The notes under the pieces are model-generated. The model saw nothing but the letters and a program-made list of their open reading frames with translations, searched no databases and was not told the origin of the DNA. This document shows positions 23,637 through 31,174 of a DNA stretch of 36,047 nucleotides, in pieces. The translations under genes were made by a program, and so were the position numbers. The stretch lies in contig JAWXBN010000045.1 of the NCBI GenBank assembly GCA_034440155.1, positions 1-36,047 on the forward strand. The letters are read 5' to 3'. Every line of letters begins with the position of its first letter. The first letter of the stretch is position 1. The DNA comes from Verrucomicrobiota bacterium (GTDB lineage Bacteria; Verrucomicrobiota; Verrucomicrobiia; JAWXBN01).

Positions 23637-25848
23637 GCTCCACCTCCCAATAACGGGCGATAGCCCGGGCCAAAGAGTTCCCCCTAGTACACAAGTATAA
23701 GATTGCCATCTTGATATTCTTTCTAAATTCCCTGTCTTTGATGTCGTAACCCATTAAATGCTTCAAATGCTCCATGCCATGAGAAGGTTGTGGAACAATC
23801 GTCTTGATTAATAAAGAAAGATGAAAACTGAGATAGTCAGTCAAAACAGGGGCATTCATAGAGGAATACTCCCAATCGCAGAGGATAATTTCACCTTTAA
23901 CCTTAAATAGATTCCATGCTGTAAAATCCCCATGACAAAGGCATACGTCTAGTTGTGTATCCGTATAATTCTCCACAAAGTGCCTCAATGAAGAGGATAA
24001 ATGAAGTTCCTTGAGCTCAGTGATCCAATCTAATTGATTAAGAGATACCGTCCTATATCCAACCATCCTCAATCTTGAGGTAATGAGGGAAGGCATTTTA
24101 TCCCAAGTAAGGCAGTTAAAATTAGAAATGAGTGGTTCATAATCAAAACACAAAAAAGGAAAATCCCCGATAAGATGCACTAGAAATAAACGGGGAGCCC
24201 TAAATATCCCTTCATTTTTTAATTGTGCTACGGAAACAATACTATCAGCCTCATTTTGCATCTCCTTTAATGACCCATTTGAAAATCCTATTTTAATAAA
24301 ATATCGCACTTGCCCTGAGGCATCACATAAATACACATAGACTTTCCCTCGTTTAACTGTAGCTGGGTAAGTGATAAAATAACCATTGGCAGGTAATTTA
24401 AGTTTTTCGAGCAATGGTGATACCACTTCATTGATGATCTTTTTAACAGGATAATCACCGTAAGGACTCATGTTTGTTTCCTGCCTAAAAAAACAATCCA
24501 TACCCAAGGTATGAAGCATCTTTAATCCTGTGCGTAAAAATCTCTTTTTAAAACTCCTTCCCAGAATAAAGTCGTATGGGGATCGATCCTCTAGACGTAC
24601 AAACGAATCAGGAAGGGTCATGATAGGTTTGCCCCCGATAATAATGGACTGAGTCCCATGAAAAACACTCAAGGAAGATTTTTTCCTCGAATTGATCACC
24701 CTCCTTTTGAAAACGAATTGACTAGCTGAATAAAGATTCTTTCCGAAATCCAATGGTGAGAATCTTTTAATAATATCAAGCGAAGCTTTCCCCATTTCAA
24801 TAAGGCGATTGGAATTCGAAGAGATTTTCCCCATTAATTCGGATAATTGGGTAACAGAACGGGAGTTAAAACGATAACCATTTACATCATCTACGACTAA
24901 ATCAGCCGCAGCCCCAGTCGCATGCGTGCCAAGTACGGGCAAACCTGAGGCCATAGCCTCATTTACAACGAGTCCCCAAGGTTCATTATGGGCTGGATGA
25001 ATAAAAACTGATGCTAATCCATAATATGCAGGCAACTCTTCAATCTGCCTGAATCCCGGAAGATAGACCCCTTTAATCCCCCGATCTATGATCATCTTTT
25101 TGAGCTCAGGCATGAGTGGACCATCGCCTAAAATCACTAAGTCCCACGGAGAGGAATGATTCTTACGATAAAGCTCAAAAGCCATAATCAGGCCATCAAT
25201 ATTTTTTCTCGGAATAAAACGGCTGGACGCGAGAAAAAACGGCCCATTCGGTATATTTAGTTTTGACCGAAGACTCTCGTCACATTTTCCCTGAAAGCTC
25301 TGACTCTCCTTAAAAAAGTAATCATTATCGACAATATCATATTTCTCAAAAATCTGTTGATAAGGCACTCTTAAACTCTCAAGATATCGGCGGTGCTCCG
25401 AGCCGCCGCAAAATGCTGCATCGATACTCTTTAAATAAATTTTCTTCAGAAATTCAACAGGGAATAACCTGAACTTATCATCCCCCTTTGTTTCCGTCAT
25501 GAGTATGATTTGTTTCCGATTCTCCCTGGCCCAGCGGATCATGCACCGTGAATCAGGAAGCCTATACCCACAGACAACTAGAATATCAGGATTAAGAGAG
25601 TCTAACTCCTGACTGATTTTCGACGACATTACTCCGGCTGGAATATCCTCGTAAACCAAATCCGGGAAAAGAGTAATCCTCTTAAACCCACAATCACCCG
25701 TAATTTTATCCCATAAATAGGTTTTATCGGAACCCGCAATCTCAAGTGCGGTTAATTCATCACCGACACTATTAAAAACTCCGTAGGCCGCCTTGATCCG
25801 GGCCAAATGATAAGGGCCAAAACGCGGCCATGAAATCAGGACTTTCAT
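23629..25848 (-). CDS. GT4 glycosyltransferase / APH-type kinase fusion
   Basis: A 739-residue protein with two enzymes. Residues 1 to about 390 form a GT4 transferase: FFLASSRFIPRKNIDGLI, VILGDGPLMPELK and the E-x7-E in EPWGLVVNEAMASG (about 288-296). After a linker, residues ~450-739 form an aminoglycoside-phosphotransferase/choline-kinase-like fold: a candidate ATP-binding lysine in YFIKIGF (about 516-520), the catalytic loop HGDFTAWN (about 639) and the metal-binding CDWEY (about 658). In glycan pathways such kinases may phosphorylate sugars or lipid-linked intermediates or cap a chain; which applies here is unknown. It overlaps the upstream GT2 by 4 nt and the downstream methyltransferase by 8 nt. 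The stretch is more AT-rich than the housekeeping region. Confidence 0.88.
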   Translation of the reverse strand: MKVLISWPRFGPYHLARIKAAYGVFNSVGDELTALEIAGSDKTYLWDKITGDCGFKRITLFPDLVYEDIPAGVMSSKISQELDSLNPDILVVCGYRLPDSRCMIRWARENRKQIILMTETKGDDKFRLFPVEFLKKIYLKSIDAAFCGGSEHRRYLESLRVPYQQIFEKYDIVDNDYFFKESQSFQGKCDESLRSKLNIPNGPFFLASSRFIPRKNIDGLIMAFELYRKNHSSPWDLVILGDGPLMPELKKMIIDRGIKGVYLPGFRQIEELPAYYGLASVFIHPAHNEPWGLVVNEAMASGLPVLGTHATGAAADLVVDDVNGYRFNSRSVTQLSELMGKISSNSNRLIEMGKASLDIIKRFSPLDFGKNLYSASQFVFKRRVINSRKKSSLSVFHGTQSIIIGGKPIMTLPDSFVRLEDRSPYDFILGRSFKKRFLRTGLKMLHTLGMDCFFRQETNMSPYGDYPVKKIINEVVSPLLEKLKLPANGYFITYPATVKRGKVYVYLCDASGQVRYFIKIGFSNGSLKEMQNEADSIVSVAQLKNEGIFRAPRLFLVHLIGDFPFLCFDYEPLISNFNCLTWDKMPSLITSRLRMVGYRTVSLNQLDWITELKELHLSSSLRHFVENYTDTQLDVCLCHGDFTAWNLFKVKGEIILCDWEYSSMNAPVLTDYLSFHLSLLIKTIVPQPSHGMEHLKHLMGYDIKDREFRKNIKMAILYLCTRGNSLARAIARYWEVERE

Positions 25849-26678
25849 TTGATATCGAGTATCCTTAATGGACTGATTTTCACAAGAAACATATCCTTCA
25901 GAGCGATCAAATTACCTGAAATCCGTTCAGGACTGCCTCTTAATAATTTTGAAAGATTTGATATTAAGGCTTTACCGATAAATGAAGTTATACATTCTGA
26001 TAATAAGAGTTCACCTTTGCAATGAAGATAATAGGGATTAGCGATCTGGGCATATCCAAATTTCTTGCCACCGATTCTTGATTCAGGCGACTTCAGGTGA
26101 ACCAGCCTACTCCCCAAATAATAGAGTAATTTACCTCTACTTTTAAGATAGTTTGAAAATGGGATTTCAAAAAGCCAAGAATATAGAGGTAGATTCTCAT
26201 CAAAGGAATATCCCTCAAGCGCAGTTCTCCTCACCATCATATTACACCCATAGAGACATACACAGGGATGAATCGATTCATTATCATTCTCATACTCTAA
26301 TAACTCTTGAGCAGTATTCCTGTCCATGAATTCGTCTTTTACGAGTAACCCATTAAACCCCACCGTTTCAGGATTCTTATCTAAGAAATTTATTCCTTTA
26401 AATATATAGTCGACTGCTATCTCCACGTCATCATCAAGAAAAAGCACATACTCCGTTTTAGCGTCTAAATGTTGTAGTGCCTGATTCAGCTGTTTTGTAA
26501 GACCCGGCTCAGAATAAACTACCGTTATTCCCTCAGCGACGCTCAGAGGCAGGTCTGCCGGAGAAGTCACCGAGAGGATCACCTGACTGGGGACAAACGA
26601 TTGGCGGGCTAGGCTCGTCAATGTATCAGCGAGCACTGCCGGGCGACCTTTAGACGCAATGATAACGGTTAGGGACAT
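25845..26678 (-). CDS. GT2-family glycosyltransferase
   Basis: An inverting GT-A glycosyltransferase of 277 residues. MSLTVIIASKGRPAVLADTL opens the nucleotide-sugar domain, LTKQLNQALQHLDAKTEYVLFLDDDVEI carries the DxD-type metal motif at about 84-86, and NMMVRRTALEGYSFDENLPLYSWLFE resembles the acceptor-side region. There is no C-terminal membrane segment, so it is cytoplasmic or peripheral. It is the first gene of the downstream section of the polysaccharide cluster and follows a 355-nt gap that holds a repeat block. It overlaps the GT4-kinase gene by 4 nt. Confidence 0.88.
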   Translation of the reverse strand: MSLTVIIASKGRPAVLADTLTSLARQSFVPSQVILSVTSPADLPLSVAEGITVVYSEPGLTKQLNQALQHLDAKTEYVLFLDDDVEIAVDYIFKGINFLDKNPETVGFNGLLVKDEFMDRNTAQELLEYENDNESIHPCVCLYGCNMMVRRTALEGYSFDENLPLYSWLFEIPFSNYLKSRGKLLYYLGSRLVHLKSPESRIGGKKFGYAQIANPYYLHCKGELLLSECITSFIGKALISNLSKLLRGSPERISGNLIALKDMFLVKISPLRILDIK

Positions 26679-26950
26679 GGGGGTGGGTAGGATATTAAAG
26701 ATTAAAGATGGGATCGAGTTAAAAGTTCAAAGGAGTAAGTTAAAAAAAAATGTTTGCAGATAACCCTTTGTCGGCTGCGTGATGGTGATGAGATTTGCTT
26801 CTGTGTAAATGGTTTCCAGAGGATTTCCTCCCCAAGAAACGAAATAGGGTATGCGTGTGTAGTCTAATGTACGAGGAATAAATCCAGAATCCCAGCAAAA
26901 CGGCGGTGCGGGATCACACGCCCCCCAGATGGAACATGCCCGCCCTCGCT
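26679..26950. other. intergenic stretch without a recognisable gene
   Basis: Apart from the candidate promoter at 26701-26730 I see no coding pattern, RNA gene or strong hairpin in this part of the gap between the GT2 gene and the toxin gene. The remaining part of the gap, from 26951, is repeat sequence described separately. Confidence 0.5.
26701..26730 (-). promoter_or_regulatory. candidate promoter before the GT2 gene
   Basis: On the minus strand TTGAAC (26730-26725) and TTTAAT (26706-26701) are separated by 18 nt and would start transcription about 16 nt before the ATG at 26678. The -10 box matches five of six consensus bases and the -35 four of six. It would give the five-gene section down to the WcaF-like gene its own promoter behind the toxin-antitoxin insertion. 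Confidence 0.32.
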
Positions 26951-27033
26951 CCCGGTCGAGCGAGAATCTCGACCCTCCATTTTATGCGTTCCGATCCTCA
27001 ACCTAGCACCTAGTACTTAGAACTGTTTTTCCC
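26951..27033. repeat. dispersed palindromic repeat, copy A
   Basis: Contains the hairpin with arms GGTCGAG (26954-26960) and CTCGACC (26968-26974), then CCTCCATTTT and a tail CTTAGAACTGTTTTTCCCC (27017 onwards). The same two pieces, in the same order and orientation, recur near 27904, 28168 and 34642. The tail ends exactly at the stop codon of the VapC gene (27034-27036). On the minus strand each copy reads GGAGGG followed by the hairpin, downstream of a gene end. Confidence 0.85.
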
Positions 27034-27435
27034 CTATTCCCCGCAATCCACGGTTTTCACAGAAGTATAATCGAGTAACTTTTTGTCGGCCGTCAGCAAA
27101 ACCAATCCATGATGGAGAGCTGTTGCGACTAGAATCCTATCTGCTGGGTCTTTGTGGATAGGTTCGGCCAAAGAGTAGGCCGCAGCGGCGATGTCGGATG
27201 AGAGTGGTATTTGTGTCAAATTTAGCTGTGCGACAGATGCTTTGATCCATTCGGGGGCTTTCATGGGAAGGAGAATTTTGCCCGCCCAAGACAATTGCGC
27301 GACCTCCAGCGAAGAAATCGCGGATACATAAAGTGAATTAGTCTCATCAAGTAGCAGTCCGGTCGTATGTGCGCCGAGTTTATCCGGACGAGATGCCGCC
27401 CAAAGCCAAACATGTGTATCCAGGAGGTAATTCAA
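27034..27435 (-). CDS. VapC-like PIN-domain toxin
   Basis: Predicted metal-dependent ribonuclease toxin. The acidic PIN residues are in place: Asp in NYLLDTHVWLW near the N-terminus, Glu in AISSLEVAQL, Asp in HKDPADRILVATAL and Asp in LLTADKKLL. I chose a TTG at 27435, which gives the family-typical start MNYLLDTHVWLW and overlaps the antitoxin stop as TTGA. A TTG at 27450 would add five residues (MGKSF). The 133-residue length is normal. It lies directly downstream of a Phd-type antitoxin gene, within the polysaccharide cluster. The stop codon falls at the edge of repeat copy A. Confidence 0.88.
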   Translation of the reverse strand: MNYLLDTHVWLWAASRPDKLGAHTTGLLLDETNSLYVSAISSLEVAQLSWAGKILLPMKAPEWIKASVAQLNLTQIPLSSDIAAAAYSLAEPIHKDPADRILVATALHHGLVLLTADKKLLDYTSVKTVDCGE

Positions 27436-27665
27436 GAAAGACTTTCCCAATCTGAAACGGAACTTTCATATTCAATGCCATCAGGAATCTGGGCACCATC
27501 CGTTAATCCTCCGAGGATCACTTTTTTTTCATTTTCCGCATAGGCGTGGATGGTTACTAGGGGTTTTCCCCGCAAAGTGACGACCAAGGGATGCCCGCTC
27601 TGATTCACCTTTTTGAGACTCTCGATACATTTTGCCTTGAATTCAGAGATTAATATCTTTTCCAT
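27432..27665 (-). CDS. Phd/YefM-type antitoxin
   Basis: A 77-residue antitoxin that should neutralise the downstream PIN toxin and repress their shared promoter. ISEFKAKCIESLKKVNQSG followed by PLVVTLRGKPLVTIHAY is the typical Phd/YefM DNA-binding N-terminus. The acidic C-terminus (GIEYESSVSDWESLS) would occupy the toxin active site. ATG start at 27665 has no Shine-Dalgarno sequence. The promoter at 27673-27701 would begin transcription within about one base of that ATG, so a leaderless mRNA is likely. The toxin start overlaps its stop by 4 nt. Confidence 0.85.
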   Translation of the reverse strand: MEKILISEFKAKCIESLKKVNQSGHPLVVTLRGKPLVTIHAYAENEKKVILGGLTDGAQIPDGIEYESSVSDWESLS

Positions 27666-27672
27666 AAATAAA

Positions 27673-27701
27673 AATGTAACCTAGTCACATGACTAAGTCA
27701 A
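27673..27701 (-). promoter_or_regulatory. toxin-antitoxin promoter with embedded operator palindrome
   Basis: On the minus strand TTGACT (27701-27696) and TACATT (27678-27673) are exactly 17 nt apart. The spacer holds a perfect inverted repeat, arms TAGTCA and TGACTA separated by 2 nt (27682-27695), a fitting operator for the antitoxin. Only 7 nt separate the -10 box from the ATG, so the transcript would have essentially no leader. Confidence 0.7.
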
Positions 27702-27860
27702 ATAACATCCCCGGCCACAAAACTCAAAACGATTGATGTGTGATTTTTAGGTTTGATACCACCTACTTTGACACGCTAGTTGTTGAATTTACCGGGCTTT
27801 TGACTGGAGAGGACTTATCTCTTTTTGCTAAATGCTGTGAAGACCGAGCCCTCGTTGCCT
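27702..27860. other. intergenic stretch, possible gene remnant
   Basis: This part of the 588-nt gap upstream of the antitoxin holds no clear gene. A plus-strand frame from GTG 27740 to a stop at 27875-27877 encodes 45 residues with a protein-like beginning (VIFRFDTTYFDTLVVEF), but its end lies in repeat sequence and it has no start signal. I regard it as chance or a relic. Confidence 0.35.
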
Positions 27861-27976
27861 TGGGCAGGACAGAGTAATTTGCCCGACACGTTTGTCCACA
27901 CACGGTCGAGCGAGAATCTTGACCCTCCATTTTTTTTTTAACTGAGCACTTAGTTCTTAGAACTGTTTTTCCCCTT
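27861..27976. repeat. dispersed palindromic repeat, copy B1
   Basis: Begins with GGGCAGGACAGAGTAATTTG, shared with the blocks at 33655 and 34448, then the GGTCGAG hairpin (27904-27924; its right arm is CTTGACC, which keeps the stem through a G-U pair in RNA), CCTCCATTTT and the CTTAGAACTGTTTTTCCCC tail at 27957-27974. No gene is associated with this copy. Confidence 0.85.
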
Positions 27977-28075
27977 TATTCCATCTACCCCGGACAATCA
28001 GAAGATTGTCCCTCCGGTTGAGGAATCTGTGTTAATCAGTGAAATCTGTGGATGAAAATCCTAAAAAGACGGCAA
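27977..28075. repeat. 99-bp repeat with GGACAATC palindrome, copy 1
   Basis: This 99-bp unit recurs at 35949-36047 with the same length and only about seven differences. It contains a perfect hairpin, arms GGACAATC and GATTGTCC around a 4-nt loop (27992-28011), followed by CCTCC. On the minus strand it reads as a GGAGGG plus stem element, like the other repeats here. Confidence 0.9.
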
Positions 28076-28230
28076 GTGAGGGCTCGCTGCCGATGTCTGC
28101 CGTATCCGTGAAACTCTGACCTGTGGCAAGTGAGGGCTCGCTCGCCCTACACATTTGTCCGCACACGGTCGAGCGAGAATCTTGACCCTCCATTTTTTTA
28201 ACTCAGTACCCAGCACTTAGAACTGTTTTT
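28071..28230. repeat. dispersed palindromic repeat, copy B2
   Basis: Two direct copies of GGCAAGTGAGGGCTCGCT (28071 and 28115) flank a spacer that is also found in the block at 34566-34601. They are followed by the GGTCGAG hairpin (28167-28187), CCTCCATTTT and the ACTTAGAACTGTTTTTT tail. The tail lies about 24 nt downstream of the polymerase-like gene's stop codon. A small GC-rich hairpin (28238-28252) sits between them. Confidence 0.85.
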
Positions 28231-28253
28231 TCTGCCTCCTCGTTTTGCGAGGC

Positions 28254-29837
28254 TCACTCCTGTGTGGCTTTATTCGGGGTCGGGGGATTCATTGTCCGTT
28301 TGGGATAACTGATATTCCTCACATGGGAAACAGGCCCTGTAGGTTGCGGGACTTCTTGATCTTCATTTGCAGGTGCGAATGGAGGAAAAGAGGGAGCAAA
28401 TCCTGCATCTGGATTCTCGAGTGAAGTTATTTTTGAACGGTCGCCCTGTGGGAACCATTTCGCCCCAGGTGCCCTATAGATGATGATAACAAGAAGCACT
28501 GGCAAATATCCCATAAACGCATTGGCACCGTCAATCGCGACAGTTCCTCCTCGTGCGAGACCTGGCATAGCCGCTAAAAAACATGCATAAAGGGTTTGAA
28601 CATTGATGGAGAAATACCTTCTTGTCACCCAATTATAAAGTAAGGCCAATCCTACCCCCTGAATAAATGCGCAAATGACCCCACCCACAAAACCAAAATT
28701 CTCATAATTTTGTCCTAAAAATGTGGGGGAAAAACCCAATGTCCCACTCTCGCGGTTAATATTTTCACTCAGTCGATTCGAGTCCGCCAAAAAAATACCT
28801 TTAAGATGTATCCCTACCGTAAGGGGCTTTTTAATCCCTAAATATTGTTCAACAAAACTCCTCGGCCACCAATGCCAGAGGACAGCAGCATAACTTTTCC
28901 CCCACAGATAACCCTCTTCATCATTAAAATATTTCATATTCATGGCCATTCCTTCGACCCCATTAAAATCTTCAGAAGCTGATAACCTCTCTGTGTAGTA
29001 GCGATATATATTGGAAAAGTTAAGTTCATTCCCCTTATTTTCCTCGTCATAAGCCACGCGCATGGCACCGGCAAGATTAAAAAGAAAAAGTCCAAATAAA
29101 AACGAAAGAATTAATACTGATTGAAGCTTTTTTGATGTAGGATTAAAGCGGAGAAGGAGAATACCAAACGCCACCAAAGGAGCAACTAATTGGAATCTCC
29201 CCTGTGTAGAAAAACTTGTGTATAAATAAATCGCAAAGGCGATCAAAAGAATAAAATATGTCGGATTAAAAATGGATGACCTGAACTTATAGGGAATCCG
29301 TCCGACAATATAGACAGTAATCAGCGTTAAAATACCTGATTTTGTAAAAATCAACATATAAACATAAGCAGATGTATTCCCATACCCATTCATCTGCAAC
29401 TTTTGGGTACTCCATTGACCTAAAGAAAGAAATATCACGGTAAAAAGTATAAGTCCGAAAGGCCCAAGGCGTGCCATTCCTTCCCCATGTTCTTTCGACC
29501 ACTTAAGTGAGATACCTGGAGAATTTACTTTTGGATGGGCAAAAAACTGATAACCGCATAACATAGCGATCATTGAGCAAATCACATAATAAGCAATCTT
29601 CTGGAAAGTAGCTAAAGGATCCACTTCCCCCGTTAAATTCTGAAAAAGTCCCCAAGACTCAGGACTACTCAGGAAAACCAATCGGAATCCCATAAAAAGG
29701 GCTAAGAGGGCAAAAGGAATATGAATCGGATTGTCAAAAATAATTCTACGGTAACGGATAAAATCAACTAATGCCGGGCTCAATGAGAGGGCAATAATCC
29801 AATAACCATACACTTCAATTTCTAATATATTATCCAT
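28254..29837 (-). CDS. polytopic membrane protein, putative Wzy-type polysaccharide polymerase
   Basis: A 527-residue inner-membrane protein with about ten or more hydrophobic segments (for example IPFALLALFMGFRLVFL, FGLILFTVIFLSLG and FVGGVICAFIQGVGLALLY). A large extracytoplasmic-type loop lies around residues 260-380. The last ~65 residues are a Pro-rich hydrophilic tail (FAPSFPPFAPANEDQEVPQP). The layout fits O-antigen or exopolysaccharide polymerases, a family that varies greatly in sequence, so the name rests mainly on topology and context. It overlaps nothing but lies 3 nt after the FkbM gene. An integral membrane protein of unrelated function remains possible. Confidence 0.6.
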   Translation of the reverse strand: MDNILEIEVYGYWIIALSLSPALVDFIRYRRIIFDNPIHIPFALLALFMGFRLVFLSSPESWGLFQNLTGEVDPLATFQKIAYYVICSMIAMLCGYQFFAHPKVNSPGISLKWSKEHGEGMARLGPFGLILFTVIFLSLGQWSTQKLQMNGYGNTSAYVYMLIFTKSGILTLITVYIVGRIPYKFRSSIFNPTYFILLIAFAIYLYTSFSTQGRFQLVAPLVAFGILLLRFNPTSKKLQSVLILSFLFGLFLFNLAGAMRVAYDEENKGNELNFSNIYRYYTERLSASEDFNGVEGMAMNMKYFNDEEGYLWGKSYAAVLWHWWPRSFVEQYLGIKKPLTVGIHLKGIFLADSNRLSENINRESGTLGFSPTFLGQNYENFGFVGGVICAFIQGVGLALLYNWVTRRYFSINVQTLYACFLAAMPGLARGGTVAIDGANAFMGYLPVLLVIIIYRAPGAKWFPQGDRSKITSLENPDAGFAPSFPPFAPANEDQEVPQPTGPVSHVRNISYPKRTMNPPTPNKATQE

Positions 29838-29840
29838 TAA

Positions 29841-30572
29841 CTATCTCAGGCTATCATTAACATATATCTTCTGAATATTACCACCTGTACAAATTGATCT
29901 ACCAACAGGAATTAATCCATACTCTTCTAGTAATTCATCAAAGGGAATGATTTGTTTTTCATCAAATGTATGAATCTCCACTAGAAAAATGCGTGTTCTT
30001 TTTAATATCTCTCCATAGGTCTGGATAAAATCAAACTCACTTCCCTCAATATCACATTTACAGACATCAATCGTTTGTGTTCCCAGTATCTTATCCAAAT
30101 CAACATAATCAACTGATTTTCCTTTAGCATTGAGATTAATGGTCGTTTGTAATAAATTTGAGGGATTGACCATTAGACGTACCGATCCTGCCCTTTGTCC
30201 AACAGCATTAGAAAATATCTGTAACTTGCTTGATTTTATATGATTTGCTATGTTCTTTTTCAGTCTGGAAATTAAATCTGAATTAGCCTCAAAAAGATAA
30301 ATGTGCTCAGGAGAACATCTGAATAATTCTTTTTGCAGATAGGAAATAAAAATCGTAAAGTGCCCGAGATGTGCCCCCAAATCAACGACAGTCCGAGCAG
30401 GGCGTTTCAAAATCACTGACAATTGCCAATAAAATGGTGAACAAAATACATCCTGAAAGCTGGCAAGCTGGTATTTTGAGTCTAGGGGAATCACACCATA
30501 GTCTGCGAGCCTGATCCCACAAGTAATCCAGCGTGCCAGACGCCGATATAGAAAATATGAAAGTTTTTTCAT
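29841..30572 (-). CDS. FkbM-family methyltransferase
   Basis: A 243-residue O-methyltransferase. TVVDLGAHLGHFTIFISYLQ is SAM motif I, IYLFEANSDLISRLKKNI motif II, and VDYVDLDKILGTQTIDVCKCDIEGSEFDFIQ carries the family-defining D-[IV]-EGxE signature near residue 180. FkbM-type enzymes methylate hydroxyl groups of sugars and secondary metabolites and are frequent in surface-glycan clusters. The gene follows the neighbouring methyltransferase by 4 nt and precedes the polymerase-like gene by 3 nt, so all three should be on one message. Confidence 0.9.
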   Translation of the reverse strand: MKKLSYFLYRRLARWITCGIRLADYGVIPLDSKYQLASFQDVFCSPFYWQLSVILKRPARTVVDLGAHLGHFTIFISYLQKELFRCSPEHIYLFEANSDLISRLKKNIANHIKSSKLQIFSNAVGQRAGSVRLMVNPSNLLQTTINLNAKGKSVDYVDLDKILGTQTIDVCKCDIEGSEFDFIQTYGEILKRTRIFLVEIHTFDEKQIIPFDELLEEYGLIPVGRSICTGGNIQKIYVNDSLR

Positions 30573-30576
30573 AAAC

Positions 30577-31173
30577 TCATTTTTTAACAGCTATGGTGAT
30601 AGTATCAAAAGACTTTTCGACTGGAAACCCAATTCTCCCGACAATATTAAAAAATAAGTTTAAAACTTTTGGTTGCCACTTTGCTGAACGCCCTGGAATT
30701 GACCTTTTAAAATGGGTATTTTCAAGTGACTCGAATTTCGATAACTGGATAGTTAGATCGGCATGTTTACATAAAGCCTTCATCCCCTCTGGATAAATCC
30801 TCCAACAATCAATTGGTGCTTGATGGTATGGCCAACTTACTGGATTAATTGTAACCACAAACCCCGACTTTTTTGTAACCCTCGCTAATTCGGGTAGCCA
30901 ATTCCAAATCTCTGAAACATGCTCAATCACCTGAGCTGAAAAAACCATATCATAATGATTATCGGGGATATCAAAATGATAAAAATCACTTTTTGAATAA
31001 GTTAAATTTTTCGATTCATATATATCTAGTGTATCCCAAATGATATTATCGATCTTTACAAGAGACCTGTATGAAGATGGAAAACCATCAGGGCCAATTT
31101 CTAATATTTTCATACCCTCAGTGATCATTGGCATTACATATTTACAAAACAAGAGTCCACTATTTTCATGCAT
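30577..31173 (-). CDS. class I SAM-dependent methyltransferase
   Basis: A compact 198-residue methyltransferase. Motif I is MKILEIGPDGFPSSYRSLV, in which the usual GxGxG is replaced by GPDGF, motif II is IWDTLDIYESK, and motif IV is YDMVFSAQVIEHVSEIWNW. LARVTKKSGFVVTINPVSWPYHQAPIDCWRIYPEGM matches the post-motif region of Methyltransf_11-type proteins in glycan clusters. The ATG at 31173 is supported by GGAGG (31187-31183), 9 nt upstream and lying in the end of the ligase gene. It probably acts on a sugar or glycan intermediate. Confidence 0.85.
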   Translation of the reverse strand: MHENSGLLFCKYVMPMITEGMKILEIGPDGFPSSYRSLVKIDNIIWDTLDIYESKNLTYSKSDFYHFDIPDNHYDMVFSAQVIEHVSEIWNWLPELARVTKKSGFVVTINPVSWPYHQAPIDCWRIYPEGMKALCKHADLTIQLSKFESLENTHFKRSIPGRSAKWQPKVLNLFFNIVGRIGFPVEKSFDTITIAVKK

Positions 31174-31174
31174 A

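Noticed and set aside
27740-27877. 45-residue plus-strand ORF
   Set aside because: It starts at a GTG without a ribosome site, and its last third is repeat sequence; no family is recognisable.
28238-28252. Hairpin CCTCG/CGAGG as a terminator behind the polymerase-like gene
   Set aside because: It lies just after the stop codon, but no T run follows on the minus strand, so an intrinsic terminator is not supported.
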